Source: Acidimicrobiia bacterium
GTDB taxonomy: Bacteria; Actinomycetota; Acidimicrobiia; Spongiisociales; UBA5794
Assembly: GCA_029939995.1 (NCBI GenBank)
Contig: JAOZRW010000015.1
Location: 1 to 46,595 of the forward strand
DNA: 46,595 nt
Direction: 5' to 3'
Part shown: positions 34,094-42,655 of the stretch, in pieces
Position numbering within the stretch: the stretch's first letter is position 1
Layout: the number at the start of each line of letters is the position of its first letter
The notes under the pieces: model-generated
Databases searched by the model: none
What the model was told of the DNA's origin: nothing
Seen by the model: the letters and a program-made list of their open reading frames with translations, nothing else
Made by a program: the position numbers and the translations under genes

Positions 34094-35610
34094 GGTGTCT
34101 CCGTTCCATCGGGCGTTTCGGCTTCGTCCGGAGATTCGCCCGTTTCGCGATGCTCTACCGACAGGTTCGCGACGAGCCGTTCGATCCGACGCGTGCGCCG
34201 CATCTCGATCTGATTGAGCGCGTCCGAGAGGTCGGGGTTCCTGCTGATCACGGAGCCGGCTGCGTCGAGATCGATGGCGATGACTTCGCAATCGGTCACC
34301 GCGACGGTGCGCGGGTGAACCGGTGAGTCGCTCGTCGCAGAGACCAGTCCGCAGACGTCCCCCGAGCCGAGATCGGCGATCTCGTGAATGACGTCGTCGT
34401 CGTCGACGACTTCGAGGCGGGCATGGCCCGTCCAGATGATCAGCAGGGTGGAATTGTCGCGACCGTGAGCGATCATGACCTCTCCGGCGGCGAACCGTTC
34501 GGGGCGGGCTGTGGCGGCGAGATCGTCGAGACTCGCGTCGCTGATCTCCGCGAGCAACGGGGAACGCATGAGGCGGCGGCGTACTTCGGCGGTATCGATG
34601 TCGGTTGCGGCCGAGACCTGCAGGCCGTCGTACGTGTAGAGGTCGAAGGCCGGGCTCGGGAGGGGCACGCCCTGCCGCTGTGACATGTACCACACGAGCG
34701 AACGGAAATCGCTCGCGACCGTAGGCACGATCTCGAAGTCGTCGACCCACAGGTGTGCCTCGTACCCCATGAGCGGGTCATCGACCTGAACGACGACGAT
34801 CCTCGGCGCGGGATCGGACAGGACGCCGGGCGTCGACCGTGCGGCGTCGAGCAGCATGTTCTTGGCCACCGTCGGAGGATTGACGAACGCGACCTGAACC
34901 GGGATGACGATCCGGTGGAGGCGTTCGGGCTCGTCGAAGTTGGAGATGGTGGCGGTCGCAAGTTGCCCGTTGGGAACGGCGATCAAGTCACCGTTGCGAT
35001 CCTGGATCCTGGTGCTTCTCCAGTTCGTGTCGACCACGCGGCCTTCGATCCCGTTGGCTTCGATCCAGTCGCCGGGTTGGAAGGGACGGTCGAGCATGAG
35101 GAGGAACCCGGAGGCGATGCCGCTCAACGTGTCCTGGAGGGCGACCGAGACGATGAGGGTCGACACACCGAGAGCCGCGAACAACGAACTGAGGTTGACG
35201 CTCCAGACGCCCGACAGGAGCACCCAACCGGCGATCAGGATGAGGAGGATGCGTGGCAGCGCCAGGAGGAGTCGCGGTACCTGTCGGCGCGAGTCCTCCG
35301 CTCCTCTCTCCTTCAGCGCCTGGACGAACACGGCCATGACCGCGATCAGGTCCGCTGTGACCGCGATGACGGCCGCGGTGCCGATCAGCCGGACGAGCAG
35401 CGAGTCGAACCCGAGGAATCCGCCGCTCACGACCAGAATGGCGAGCAGCGGGAGCACCCAGGTTCTCAGGATCGACACGGTCGGGACGAATGGAGAGTCG
35501 CGGTAGGCGAGGCGTTCTTCGAGCTCTCCCGCTCCGATGATGACGAGCGGGGCAACGATGATGAACAGAGCCGCCCAGATCACGGTCGTCGATGCCGCGA
35601 GGATGATCAT
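34090..35610 (-). CDS. MscS-family channel with C-terminal cyclic-nucleotide-binding domain
   Basis: A 506-residue membrane channel. About four hydrophobic segments precede the pore helix and beta domain typical of MscS (LGVSTLIVSVALQDTLSG, then GFLLMLDRPFQPGDWIE, 147-183). A cyclic-nucleotide-binding fold occupies about 350-465. Its phosphate cassette keeps the Arg (R434 in PRTVAV) but has Asp (D418) for the usual Glu. This layout matches the bCNG subgroup of the MscS superfamily. The start is ATG at 35610, overlapping the receptor A stop; its own stop overlaps receptor B. It is therefore tied to both receptors. Confidence 0.9.
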   Translation of the reverse strand: MIILAASTTVIWAALFIIVAPLVIIGAGELEERLAYRDSPFVPTVSILRTWVLPLLAILVVSGGFLGFDSLLVRLIGTAAVIAVTADLIAVMAVFVQALKERGAEDSRRQVPRLLLALPRILLILIAGWVLLSGVWSVNLSSLFAALGVSTLIVSVALQDTLSGIASGFLLMLDRPFQPGDWIEANGIEGRVVDTNWRSTRIQDRNGDLIAVPNGQLATATISNFDEPERLHRIVIPVQVAFVNPPTVAKNMLLDAARSTPGVLSDPAPRIVVVQVDDPLMGYEAHLWVDDFEIVPTVASDFRSLVWYMSQRQGVPLPSPAFDLYTYDGLQVSAATDIDTAEVRRRLMRSPLLAEISDASLDDLAATARPERFAAGEVMIAHGRDNSTLLIIWTGHARLEVVDDDDVIHEIADLGSGDVCGLVSATSDSPVHPRTVAVTDCEVIAIDLDAAGSVISRNPDLSDALNQIEMRRTRRIERLVANLSVEHRETGESPDEAETPDGTETP

Positions 35611-37742
35611 GCCGGTGCTCCCTCGCTCGGAGCCGTCGTGAGGATCTCCCAGGTCGGGCCGATGCCGGAAATGTCTTCCCATCGACGGGTGAGGACGCTC
35701 TCCGGGAGTTGCTCGATGACCGACGCCGAGGCGACGACGGTGTTCGGTCGCGCGGCCCGGGCGAGGAAGCCGGCATCGCTGACGGTTGCCCCCCACGTGT
35801 CGTAGATCAAGCGGTGGCTTCCGGCGAGACCGGCTGCGATGGGCCCGCTTGCGATGCCGATCGACACGTCGAGCGCGCCGGACGCCGTCCGGTCCCCGGC
35901 GAACGTCCTGAGCGCTTCTTCCGCGAAGGCGACCGAGCGAGGCGCATGGTCGAGGTACGGTCGACCGAGTCCGCACACGGCGAAGTAGGTATCTCCGACG
36001 ATCTTGACCCTCTCGAGGCCATGTTTGGCCGCGAGATCGTCGAATCCGATGATCACCCTGTCGAGTCTCCGGCGAACGTCGTCGGCGGATTCGTGATCCG
36101 CGAGCGTGCCGAGGCCGTCGATCACGATCGCGACGACGGTTGCGTTCGGGATGCGCTCGACGAGATCGCGCTCGCCCGCTTCCAGGCGTCGCACGACGTC
36201 GGCCGGAAGGAACCTACGGACGATGTCACTGCGTTCTTTCAGAGCTTCGTCGAGCATGTGTTCACGGGAAACGAGCCCCGCTGCCATCTCCTCGATGCCC
36301 GCCGTGAGAGCGGCGAACTCGCGTGTCGTGGATGCGTTCGATGCAGCCGCTTCGCCATCCGGGATATCTTCCCCACGGGTCACGGCCCGGAGCCGCCGGG
36401 TCAGCGTTCGGACGGGGCGTACGAAGCCCGATGCCCACGCGACGGAAACGAACGTCAGGATGAGGATGAACATCACGATGGTCACCGCCGATGCCTTCCC
36501 GACACCGTTCACGATGGATGCGATCTCCTCCCGGCTCGCCTGCACGACGACGCTCCAATCGAGGCCGTCGACGCCCAGAGGCTCCAGCGTGGTCATCACG
36601 GGAATTCCGAGGTAATTGGTCGATGTGATGGCCGCTCCGCCGGCGGAACCCGCGGCGTCGAGGGTCGCCAGGTCCATGCGTTGGAACAGCGCCGTCGTAC
36701 CCGCTGCCTTCACGCCGGGTACGTCTTCTTCACTGAGCGTGCCGGTTGCGACTGCCTCCTCGAAGTACGTCTCGGGGTCTTCCACGTAGACGCGGGAATC
36801 GGAACGGAGACGGCCGTCCGACCCGACGATGAATGCCTCTCCCGTGTCGCCGAGCCCGATGGCCTCCCAGTCTTCACGGTTGGTCATGATCTCGTTGATG
36901 CCGTCGGTCGAGATCTTGGTGACGAGAATGCCGATGAGCCGCTCACCGTCGAGTATCGGGCTTCCGAAGAACGCCATCGGCGAAGCCAGGTCCGGCGTAT
37001 AACGGGTGAAGTCCATGACCGTGACCGATCCCCGGGTCGGATCCCGCCATACCCGGGTGGCGACCGCCGAGAGTGCTCCTCCGCTTCCGGGTCCGGCATC
37101 GAGACTGGTGGCGAAGTCGATGTTCTTGGCCACGGAGTACACGATCGAAGATGTGTCGGCGTCGATGATGAAGATGTCGGCGAAGCCGAGTGTCGTTGCA
37201 AGGTCCCGGTACACGGGATGGAGTTCCGCGTGAACGGCGCTCCAGGTGGAACCGTCGAACGCGTCATCGATGTTGTCCGGTTCGACCCCGATGTCGCCGG
37301 CGGCTCCGAAATACGCCGTCTGAAGGTAGACGGCTCCACTGGTCTGGGGGAGGATCGAGTCGAGTGAAACCGGTCGGCCGGTCGCTTCCATCAGTTCCGG
37401 CAGGTACTCGTCGCGGTACAACGGAAGCAGCGTCTCGATCGCTTCGTCGCGGATCCCGCCGCCGCGACCCGGGAGCTCTCCGTACGCGGTGATGAATCGA
37501 CGAGCCGCATCGACCGTCATCGGACTCGTGGCCAGCTGCGACGTTTCACTCTCGAGCGACCGGAGATACCTGGTGACTTCGTCGACCTTGCCGGCTCGGG
37601 TCGCTTCGAATCGAACGTCGACGCCGGCCCGGAACAGCCCGTCGAGACTGCTCAGACCGAACAGGAACGTCACGGTCACGGCCGTCACGGCGACGAGCAT
37701 GATGGCGACGGCGATTCGTGTAGCCACTGAGATGTTCTTCAC
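35607..37742 (-). CDS. Cache-HAMP receptor with class III cyclase-like domain (receptor A)
   Basis: A 711-residue receptor: helix (about 9-30), Cache-type sensor (about 40-410), second helix (about 417-440), HAMP (about 440-490), cyclase domain (about 534-690). Metal ligands D542 and D584, the substrate Lys K580 and the adenine-selecting Asp D648 (YDTWG) are kept. The transition-state Asn and Arg read S655 and F659. It may bind ATP and metal yet turn over poorly, or need a partner. The start is GTG at 37742 because the mature N-terminal helix begins there and a TACAGT box lies upstream; an extended frame to 38969 is a shadow. First gene of the receptor-channel-receptor operon. Confidence 0.85.
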   Translation of the reverse strand: MKNISVATRIAVAIMLVAVTAVTVTFLFGLSSLDGLFRAGVDVRFEATRAGKVDEVTRYLRSLESETSQLATSPMTVDAARRFITAYGELPGRGGGIRDEAIETLLPLYRDEYLPELMEATGRPVSLDSILPQTSGAVYLQTAYFGAAGDIGVEPDNIDDAFDGSTWSAVHAELHPVYRDLATTLGFADIFIIDADTSSIVYSVAKNIDFATSLDAGPGSGGALSAVATRVWRDPTRGSVTVMDFTRYTPDLASPMAFFGSPILDGERLIGILVTKISTDGINEIMTNREDWEAIGLGDTGEAFIVGSDGRLRSDSRVYVEDPETYFEEAVATGTLSEEDVPGVKAAGTTALFQRMDLATLDAAGSAGGAAITSTNYLGIPVMTTLEPLGVDGLDWSVVVQASREEIASIVNGVGKASAVTIVMFILILTFVSVAWASGFVRPVRTLTRRLRAVTRGEDIPDGEAAASNASTTREFAALTAGIEEMAAGLVSREHMLDEALKERSDIVRRFLPADVVRRLEAGERDLVERIPNATVVAIVIDGLGTLADHESADDVRRRLDRVIIGFDDLAAKHGLERVKIVGDTYFAVCGLGRPYLDHAPRSVAFAEEALRTFAGDRTASGALDVSIGIASGPIAAGLAGSHRLIYDTWGATVSDAGFLARAARPNTVVASASVIEQLPESVLTRRWEDISGIGPTWEILTTAPSEGAPA

Positions 37743-37792
37743 AGCCGTGTATGCCTCGTCGTCGAGTTCGAGTCGGGTGGGTCCAGTCGGAG

Positions 37793-37798
37793 ACTGTA
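37793..37798 (-). promoter_or_regulatory. -10 box for the receptor-channel-receptor operon
   Basis: TACAGT, giving a leader of about 44 bases to the GTG at 37742 with a weak GAGG (37754-37757). The remaining divergent gap to pncB holds no other clear element. Confidence 0.4.
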
Positions 37799-37892
37799 GC
37801 GCATCAGGATCCCGTCCCACGGGCGGATACGTCGCCGTCCGGGCGGCGGAGCCGTTGGGGCACCGGCGCTTCGTCGGCCCCGGTGGGAGGTC

Positions 37893-37898
37893 TATCGT
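37893..37898 (+). promoter_or_regulatory. -10 box for pncB, leaderless type
   Basis: TATCGT six bases before the ATG at 37905. Confidence 0.5.
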
Positions 37899-37904
37899 GG
37901 GGGT

Positions 37905-39449
37905 ATGACGGACGACCGCCGCGACTTGATCGAAGGGTTCCTCTTCACCGACCAGTATCAGCTGACGATGGCCCAGCTGTACTGGAAGCACGGGCTTCAC
38001 GAACGGACGGCACAGTTCGACTACTTCTTCCGGCGCTACCCGGACTACGGGCGTCATCAGGCCGGATACGCGGTCTCCGCCGGTCTCGGTTGGCTGCTCG
38101 ATTGGATCGACGCGACCCGGGTCAGGACCGAGGACCTCGAACGGCTGCGGTCTCAGCGATGCTCGTCGGGCAAGCGGCGGTTCGATGAGGGCTTCCTGGC
38201 CTGGCTCGTTTCGGCGGGGGGCTTCCGCGGCGTGTCGATCCGAGCAGTGCCGGAGGGGCGCGTCGTCCACCGCCATGCACCGATCGCGATCGTGGAGGGG
38301 CCTCTGGCGATGGCGCAGATCCTCGAGACGTCGTTCCTCAACCACCTCAACTACCAGACGCTCGTCGCCACGAAGGCGTCGCGGGTCGCCGAGTCTGCCG
38401 CCGGCGGCCCGGTGCTCGAGTTCGGAATGCGACGGGGCCCCGACGCCGGCACGAACGCCGGAACACGGGCGGCACTGATCGGTGGCGCGGACGCTTCGAG
38501 CAACGTGGGCGTCTCCCACGCTCTCGGCATCGATCCCCAGGGAACGCACGCCCACTCGATGGTGCAGCTGTTCATGGCCATGGGGGACGGGGAGATCGGG
38601 GCGTTCCGTGCCTACGCCGACGCGTACCCGGACGAGTGCGTTCTCCTGGTCGACACGATCGACACGCTCGAGAGCGGCATCCCGAACGCGATCACCGTCT
38701 TCGAGGAGCTTCGCGCCTCGGGTCACGAGCCGGTGGGGATCCGGCTCGACTCCGGTGACCTCGCGCACCTGGCCGTCCGTGCGGCCAGGATGCTCGACGA
38801 CGGCGGATTCCCCGACGCCAGGATCGTCCTCTCTTCGGAGCTCGACGAGCTCGCCATGTGGCAGATCAGGGCCCAGATCGTCGAGGAGGCGCCGCGCTAC
38901 GGGGTCGACGGTGCGACGGTGCTCCACCGGCTCACCTACGGCGTGGGAACGCGGCTCGTGACGTCGCACGGGTTCCCGTCACTCGGCGGCGTTTACAAGC
39001 TGGTGGCGATCGACGGCTCGGGGGAATGGCTCCCGGCGATGAAGATATCCGACACTCCCGAGAAGATGCCGATTCCGGGGGACAAGCGAATCTGGCGGGT
39101 CTACGACGATCGGGGGCTCGCGACCGCCGACGTCGTCTCTGCGGGGAGCGAGGACCTGTCCTTCGGCACGTCGCTCGATCTCTTCCATCCGCACCGCGAG
39201 GGGATCACCCGGCACGTCGAACACATCGCGGACGTCGAAGAGCTCGTGGTTCCCGTCTATCGGGAGGGTGAGCGTCTCGAGCCCGATGCGACGCTCGACG
39301 AGATGCGGGGCCGCAGGAGTGCCGACCTCGAACGGCTCGATCCGGGTGTGCGAAGACTCGTGAATCCCCACGTCTACCACGTGTCGCTCACCTCGACCGT
39401 CAAGACGCTCCAGGGTGATCTGATCGCCCGGTCCCGACGATCGATCTAG
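37905..39449 (+). CDS. pncB: Nicotinate phosphoribosyltransferase
   Basis: A 514-residue enzyme that joins nicotinate to PRPP in the Preiss-Handler route to NAD. It starts with LFTDQYQLTMAQLYW, a family hallmark, and contains FLNHLNYQTLVATKA, EFGMRRG, GTHAHSMVQ with the His that is phosphorylated in this family, and IRLDSGD. Length is at the upper end, as in actinobacterial forms. It converges on pncA, which makes its substrate; a hairpin separates them. Confidence 0.96.
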   Translation: MTDDRRDLIEGFLFTDQYQLTMAQLYWKHGLHERTAQFDYFFRRYPDYGRHQAGYAVSAGLGWLLDWIDATRVRTEDLERLRSQRCSSGKRRFDEGFLAWLVSAGGFRGVSIRAVPEGRVVHRHAPIAIVEGPLAMAQILETSFLNHLNYQTLVATKASRVAESAAGGPVLEFGMRRGPDAGTNAGTRAALIGGADASSNVGVSHALGIDPQGTHAHSMVQLFMAMGDGEIGAFRAYADAYPDECVLLVDTIDTLESGIPNAITVFEELRASGHEPVGIRLDSGDLAHLAVRAARMLDDGGFPDARIVLSSELDELAMWQIRAQIVEEAPRYGVDGATVLHRLTYGVGTRLVTSHGFPSLGGVYKLVAIDGSGEWLPAMKISDTPEKMPIPGDKRIWRVYDDRGLATADVVSAGSEDLSFGTSLDLFHPHREGITRHVEHIADVEELVVPVYREGERLEPDATLDEMRGRRSADLERLDPGVRRLVNPHVYHVSLTSTVKTLQGDLIARSRRSI

Positions 39450-39468
39450 CTCCGTCCCCGAACGGAGC
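39449..39468. terminator. Hairpin between convergent pncB and pncA
   Basis: GCTCCGT (39449-39455) and ACGGAGC (39462-39468) form a perfect 7-bp stem with a CCCCGA loop. It begins in the last base of the pncB stop. No T-run; possibly a bidirectional U-less terminator. Confidence 0.5.
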
Positions 39469-39484
39469 ACGAGCGTCTGGCCGG

Positions 39485-40066
39485 CTACTCGACGGATACC
39501 CCGGCTGCGTGCATCGCTGCGACGGCACGGGCCCCGTCACCGGGAGCGAGGTTCACGGCGCGGATCCCGTCGGCGAGCAGGGTGGTCCGGAATCCGAGCC
39601 GGGCGGCGTCGAGTGCCGTCTCCTTGACGCAGTAATCGGTCGCGAGACCGACGACGACGACGTCGGTGACCTGTGCCTTCCGGAGTAGGGCTTCGAGATC
39701 CGTGGGCGTTGCCTCTCCGGAGACGGGATCGCGCACCGAGAACCCCGAGTAGCCGTCCTCACCGCCGGTGCCTTTCCTGATCTCCGGTCCGTCGACCACG
39801 AGGTCGGGATGGAATTCGGCGCCCCATGTGTCTCCGACACAATGAACCGGCCAGATGCCACCGTCCTTGGCGAAGTGCGGCGTCGATTCCGGGTGCCAAT
39901 CGCGGGTGTACACGACCGTCGCGCCGGCCTCTCGGGCGGCGTCGATCTGCCCGTTGATGAACGGGATCGTCTCTTCTCCGCCCGCGACGTAGAGCGAGCC
40001 GGAAGGGTCGGCGAAGTCGTTCTGCACGTCGACGACGATCAGGGCGGTGCGGGGCGTGTAGTCCAT
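39485..40066 (-). CDS. pncA: Nicotinamidase
   Basis: A 193-residue isochorismatase-fold enzyme converting nicotinamide to nicotinate. The catalytic triad D13 (VVDVQNDF), K98 (RKGTGGE) and C146 (TDYCVKET) is complete, and the metal ligands D56, H58 (RDWHP) and H64 are present. This set is specific for nicotinamidases within the fold. The ATG at 40066 follows TACACT by six bases. Convergent with pncB. Confidence 0.96.
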   Translation of the reverse strand: MDYTPRTALIVVDVQNDFADPSGSLYVAGGEETIPFINGQIDAAREAGATVVYTRDWHPESTPHFAKDGGIWPVHCVGDTWGAEFHPDLVVDGPEIRKGTGGEDGYSGFSVRDPVSGEATPTDLEALLRKAQVTDVVVVGLATDYCVKETALDAARLGFRTTLLADGIRAVNLAPGDGARAVAAMHAAGVSVE

Positions 40067-40141
40067 GGAACAAGTGTATCGCCCGATGCGCGGGACCCGG
40101 GACGTGTGATCGCCGGGGCGGTCGGTGAAGGCGAGCGTCGG
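40067..40141 (-). promoter_or_regulatory. pncA upstream gap with leaderless -10 box
   Basis: TACACT at 40073-40078 lies six bases before the pncA ATG. The rest of the gap to the end of sufU shows no clear terminator. Confidence 0.45.
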
Positions 40142-40594
40142 CTACGACTCGGATCGATCGAGGGCATCGGAGAGCGTCGTCCACGGGAGGTCGGCACACT
40201 TGATGCGCACGGGGAACTTCTTCACACCCTGGAGCGCCTCGAGATCCCCGAGGACGGCGCCCGGTTTCTCCGGATCGAGCGGGTTCTCGCCCTCTTCGAT
40301 GCCCATCATGCGCTTGAACGTGTCCGCAAGCGCACGGGCCTCCTCGAGTGTCCGACCGATGATCGCCTCGGTCATCATCGATCCGGACGCCTGGGAGATC
40401 GAGCATCCCTGTCCCTGCGTCGCCACGTCGACGATGACGCCATCGTCGATGAGCAGGTCGATGGAGAACTCATCGCCGCACGACGGATTGAGGCCCTCGG
40501 CGTGGATGTGAGGACCCTTCAGCGCGCCCCGGTGCCGGGGGCTTCGATAGTGGTCGAGGATGACCTGGCGGTAGAGCTCGTCGAGCGCAGACAT
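40142..40594 (-). CDS. sufU: Sulfur-transfer/scaffold protein SufU
   Basis: A 150-residue SufU, the zinc protein that accepts sulfane sulfur from SufS in Gram-positive and actinobacterial SUF systems. It has C39 and D41 (NPSCGDEF), C64 (GQGCSIS) and C133 (RIKCADLPW), the full zinc-binding set, plus the SufU-specific insertion between C64 and C133. The ATG at 40594 follows a TATCGT box by nine bases, so it may be expressed independently of sufS, 33 bp upstream. Confidence 0.95.
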   Translation of the reverse strand: MSALDELYRQVILDHYRSPRHRGALKGPHIHAEGLNPSCGDEFSIDLLIDDGVIVDVATQGQGCSISQASGSMMTEAIIGRTLEEARALADTFKRMMGIEEGENPLDPEKPGAVLGDLEALQGVKKFPVRIKCADLPWTTLSDALDRSES

Positions 40595-40603
40595 GATGGG
40601 GAA

Positions 40604-40609
40604 ACGATA
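40604..40609 (-). promoter_or_regulatory. -10 box for sufU, near-leaderless type
   Basis: TATCGT nine bases before the ATG at 40594, inside the sufS-sufU gap. Confidence 0.4.
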
Positions 40610-40627
40610 CCGTTGCCGCTTCGCTTG

Positions 40628-41860
40628 TCAGGCGTCGAGGCCGAAGACGCGCCGTGCATCGAGGAGCCCGTCGATGAGGCGGTCGACTTCATCGAGCGTG
40701 TTGTAGAGGTAGAAGGACGCCCTGGCCGTCGCCGGCACGTGGAGGTGTCGCAGGAGCGGTTTCGCGCAGTGGTGACCCGCCCGTACGGCGATCCCGTGCT
40801 CGTCGAGGACCGTGGCGATGTCGTGCGCATGGATGTCGGCGAGCGAGAAACTCACGGCGCCCCCGCGATGCGTCGGGTCGGTGGGTCCGTAGACGGTGAG
40901 GTCCGGCACGTCTGCGAGTCGCTTCAGGGCGTACCCGGTGATCTCGTGCTCGTGATCCCTGACCGCTTCCATCCCGACCTTCTGGAGGTAGTCGACGGCG
41001 GCGCCCAATCCGACCGCCTGGGCGATGGGGGGCGTACCCGCTTCGAACTTGTGAGGAACCGGTGCCCATCGAGACTCGTAGAGCCCGACGTCGGCGATCA
41101 TCTCACCGCCCCCCTCGGCCGGCTCCATCTCCTCGAGACGCTCCGGTTTCCCCCACATGGCGCCGATCCCGGTCGGGCCCAGCATCTTGTGGCCGGAGAA
41201 GACGAGGAAGTCGGCGTCCAGGTCTTGCACGTCCATCGGTGCATGCGGCACCAGTTGCGCCCCGTCGACGACGACGAGGGCTCCCACCGATCGGGCCGCC
41301 TCGACGAGGGTCCGGGCCGGTCCGAGTGTCCCGGTCACGTTCGACATTCCGGAGAAGGCGATGACCTTGACCCGCTCGTCGAGCAGATCGGCGAGTCCGG
41401 AGAGGTCGACTTCGTAGTGATCGTCGAGCGTCAGGTAGACGAGCTCGATCCCCGTGTGACGGGCGACGAGTTGCCACGGAACGACGTTGGCGTGGTGCTC
41501 CATGATCGTCAGCACCACACGATCGCCCTCCGACAGGCGGTTGAGGCCCCAGCCGTAGGCGATGTGGTTGAGCGAAGTGGTGGCCCCGCGCGAGAAGACG
41601 ACTTCGTCCGGTCCGCCGGCGTTGATGAACGATGCGACCTTGGCCCGGGCCCCTTCGTAGGCGTCGGTGGCTTCGGCGGACAGGGCGTAGGCGCCCCGGT
41701 GAACGTTCGAGTTCTTCGTGCGGTAGAAGTCGTCGACCGCGTCGAGCACCTGGATGGGCTTCTGGGTCGTGGCCGCCGAGTCGAGGTAGGCGAGAGGGTG
41801 TCCGTTCATCTCCCGTCCGAGGATCGGGAAGTCGGCACGCAGGTGTCGAAGATCGGTCAA
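40628..41860 (-). CDS. sufS: Cysteine desulfurase SufS
   Basis: A 410-residue type II cysteine desulfurase that supplies sulfur for cluster assembly. The N-terminal AYLDSAATTQKP, EHHANVVPWQ, PLP lysine K225 (FSGHKMLGPTG) and catalytic C365 (RAGHHCAKPLLRHL) are all present, as is the GGGEMI motif. The start is TTG at 41860, overlapping the sufC stop (TTGA); no other suitable start precedes the conserved N-terminus. It is the middle gene of sufC-sufS-sufU. Confidence 0.96.
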   Translation of the reverse strand: MTDLRHLRADFPILGREMNGHPLAYLDSAATTQKPIQVLDAVDDFYRTKNSNVHRGAYALSAEATDAYEGARAKVASFINAGGPDEVVFSRGATTSLNHIAYGWGLNRLSEGDRVVLTIMEHHANVVPWQLVARHTGIELVYLTLDDHYEVDLSGLADLLDERVKVIAFSGMSNVTGTLGPARTLVEAARSVGALVVVDGAQLVPHAPMDVQDLDADFLVFSGHKMLGPTGIGAMWGKPERLEEMEPAEGGGEMIADVGLYESRWAPVPHKFEAGTPPIAQAVGLGAAVDYLQKVGMEAVRDHEHEITGYALKRLADVPDLTVYGPTDPTHRGGAVSFSLADIHAHDIATVLDEHGIAVRAGHHCAKPLLRHLHVPATARASFYLYNTLDEVDRLIDGLLDARRVFGLDA

Positions 41861-42609
41861 GTGACGACCGTTCCCGTCCGGTAGTGCTCGTATCCGGTGT
41901 GCTCGATCCGGTCCGCGAGGTCCGGGCCGCCGGACTCGACGATGCGCCCGTCGAGGAACACATGCACGAAGTCGGGTGTGATGTAGTCGAGCATTCGCTG
42001 GTAGTGCGTGATGACGACGAAACCGCGCTCCGGGCTCTGGAGGCGGGTCACTCCCTCGGCGACGATCTTCAGGGCATCGATGTCGAGGCCGGAGTCGGTC
42101 TCGTCGAGCACTGCGAGATCCGGTTCGAGTACGGCCATCTGCAGCACCTCGTTGCGCTTCCGTTCGCCTCCGGAGAAGCCTTCGTTGAGGTAGCGATCGG
42201 CGAACGCCGGATCCATGTCGAGGCTCTGCATCGCTTCGACGACCTTGAGGCGCAACTCGAGAACCGTGTAGTCGATCCCGGTCCGGTTCGAGAGGGCCGT
42301 GCGGAGGAAGTTGATGATCGAGACGCCCGGGATCTCTTCGGGGTACTGGAACCCGAGGAACATTCCGGCGCGACCGCGTTCATCCGGCGTGGCGTTGGTG
42401 ATGTCCTCGCCGTGGTATCGCACCGTTCCGCGTGTCACGGTGTAGGTGGGGTGGCCGAACAGCACGTTCGCGAGTGTCGACTTGCCGGATCCGTTGGGAC
42501 CCATGATCGCGTGGGTTTCTCCGGGGTTCACCGTGAGGTTGACGCCCTTGAGGATGTCGACCTCGCCGGCGGAAGCGTGGAGATCGTCGATGGTGAGCAG
42601 CGGTGTCAT
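41857..42609 (-). CDS. sufC: Fe-S assembly ATPase SufC, second copy
   Basis: A 250-residue SufC with the canonical sequence: Walker A GPNGSGKST, NEGFSGGERKRNEVLQMAVLEP and VLDETDSGLDIDAL, followed by VITHYQRML. It matches standard SufC proteins better than the copy beside sufD. It stands with sufS and sufU rather than with a scaffold gene. Both copies could compete for SufB and SufD, or form a mixed ATPase pair. The ATG at 42609 follows TAGGCT by six bases. Confidence 0.95.
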   Translation of the reverse strand: MTPLLTIDDLHASAGEVDILKGVNLTVNPGETHAIMGPNGSGKSTLANVLFGHPTYTVTRGTVRYHGEDITNATPDERGRAGMFLGFQYPEEIPGVSIINFLRTALSNRTGIDYTVLELRLKVVEAMQSLDMDPAFADRYLNEGFSGGERKRNEVLQMAVLEPDLAVLDETDSGLDIDALKIVAEGVTRLQSPERGFVVITHYQRMLDYITPDFVHVFLDGRIVESGGPDLADRIEHTGYEHYRTGTVVT

Positions 42610-42615
42610 GCTCCG

Positions 42616-42621
42616 AGCCTA
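42616..42621 (-). promoter_or_regulatory. -10 box for the sufC-sufS-sufU unit, leaderless type
   Basis: TAGGCT six bases before the ATG at 42609. The gap up to the LLM gene end shows no operator like that of sufB. Confidence 0.5.
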
Positions 42622-42655
42622 GGTCGATCCGGGGCCATATCCGCCGGGGTTTCCC

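Noticed and set aside
37743-38969. Upstream extension of receptor A
   Set aside because: It runs antisense through pncB; the first membrane helix begins just after the GTG at 37742.
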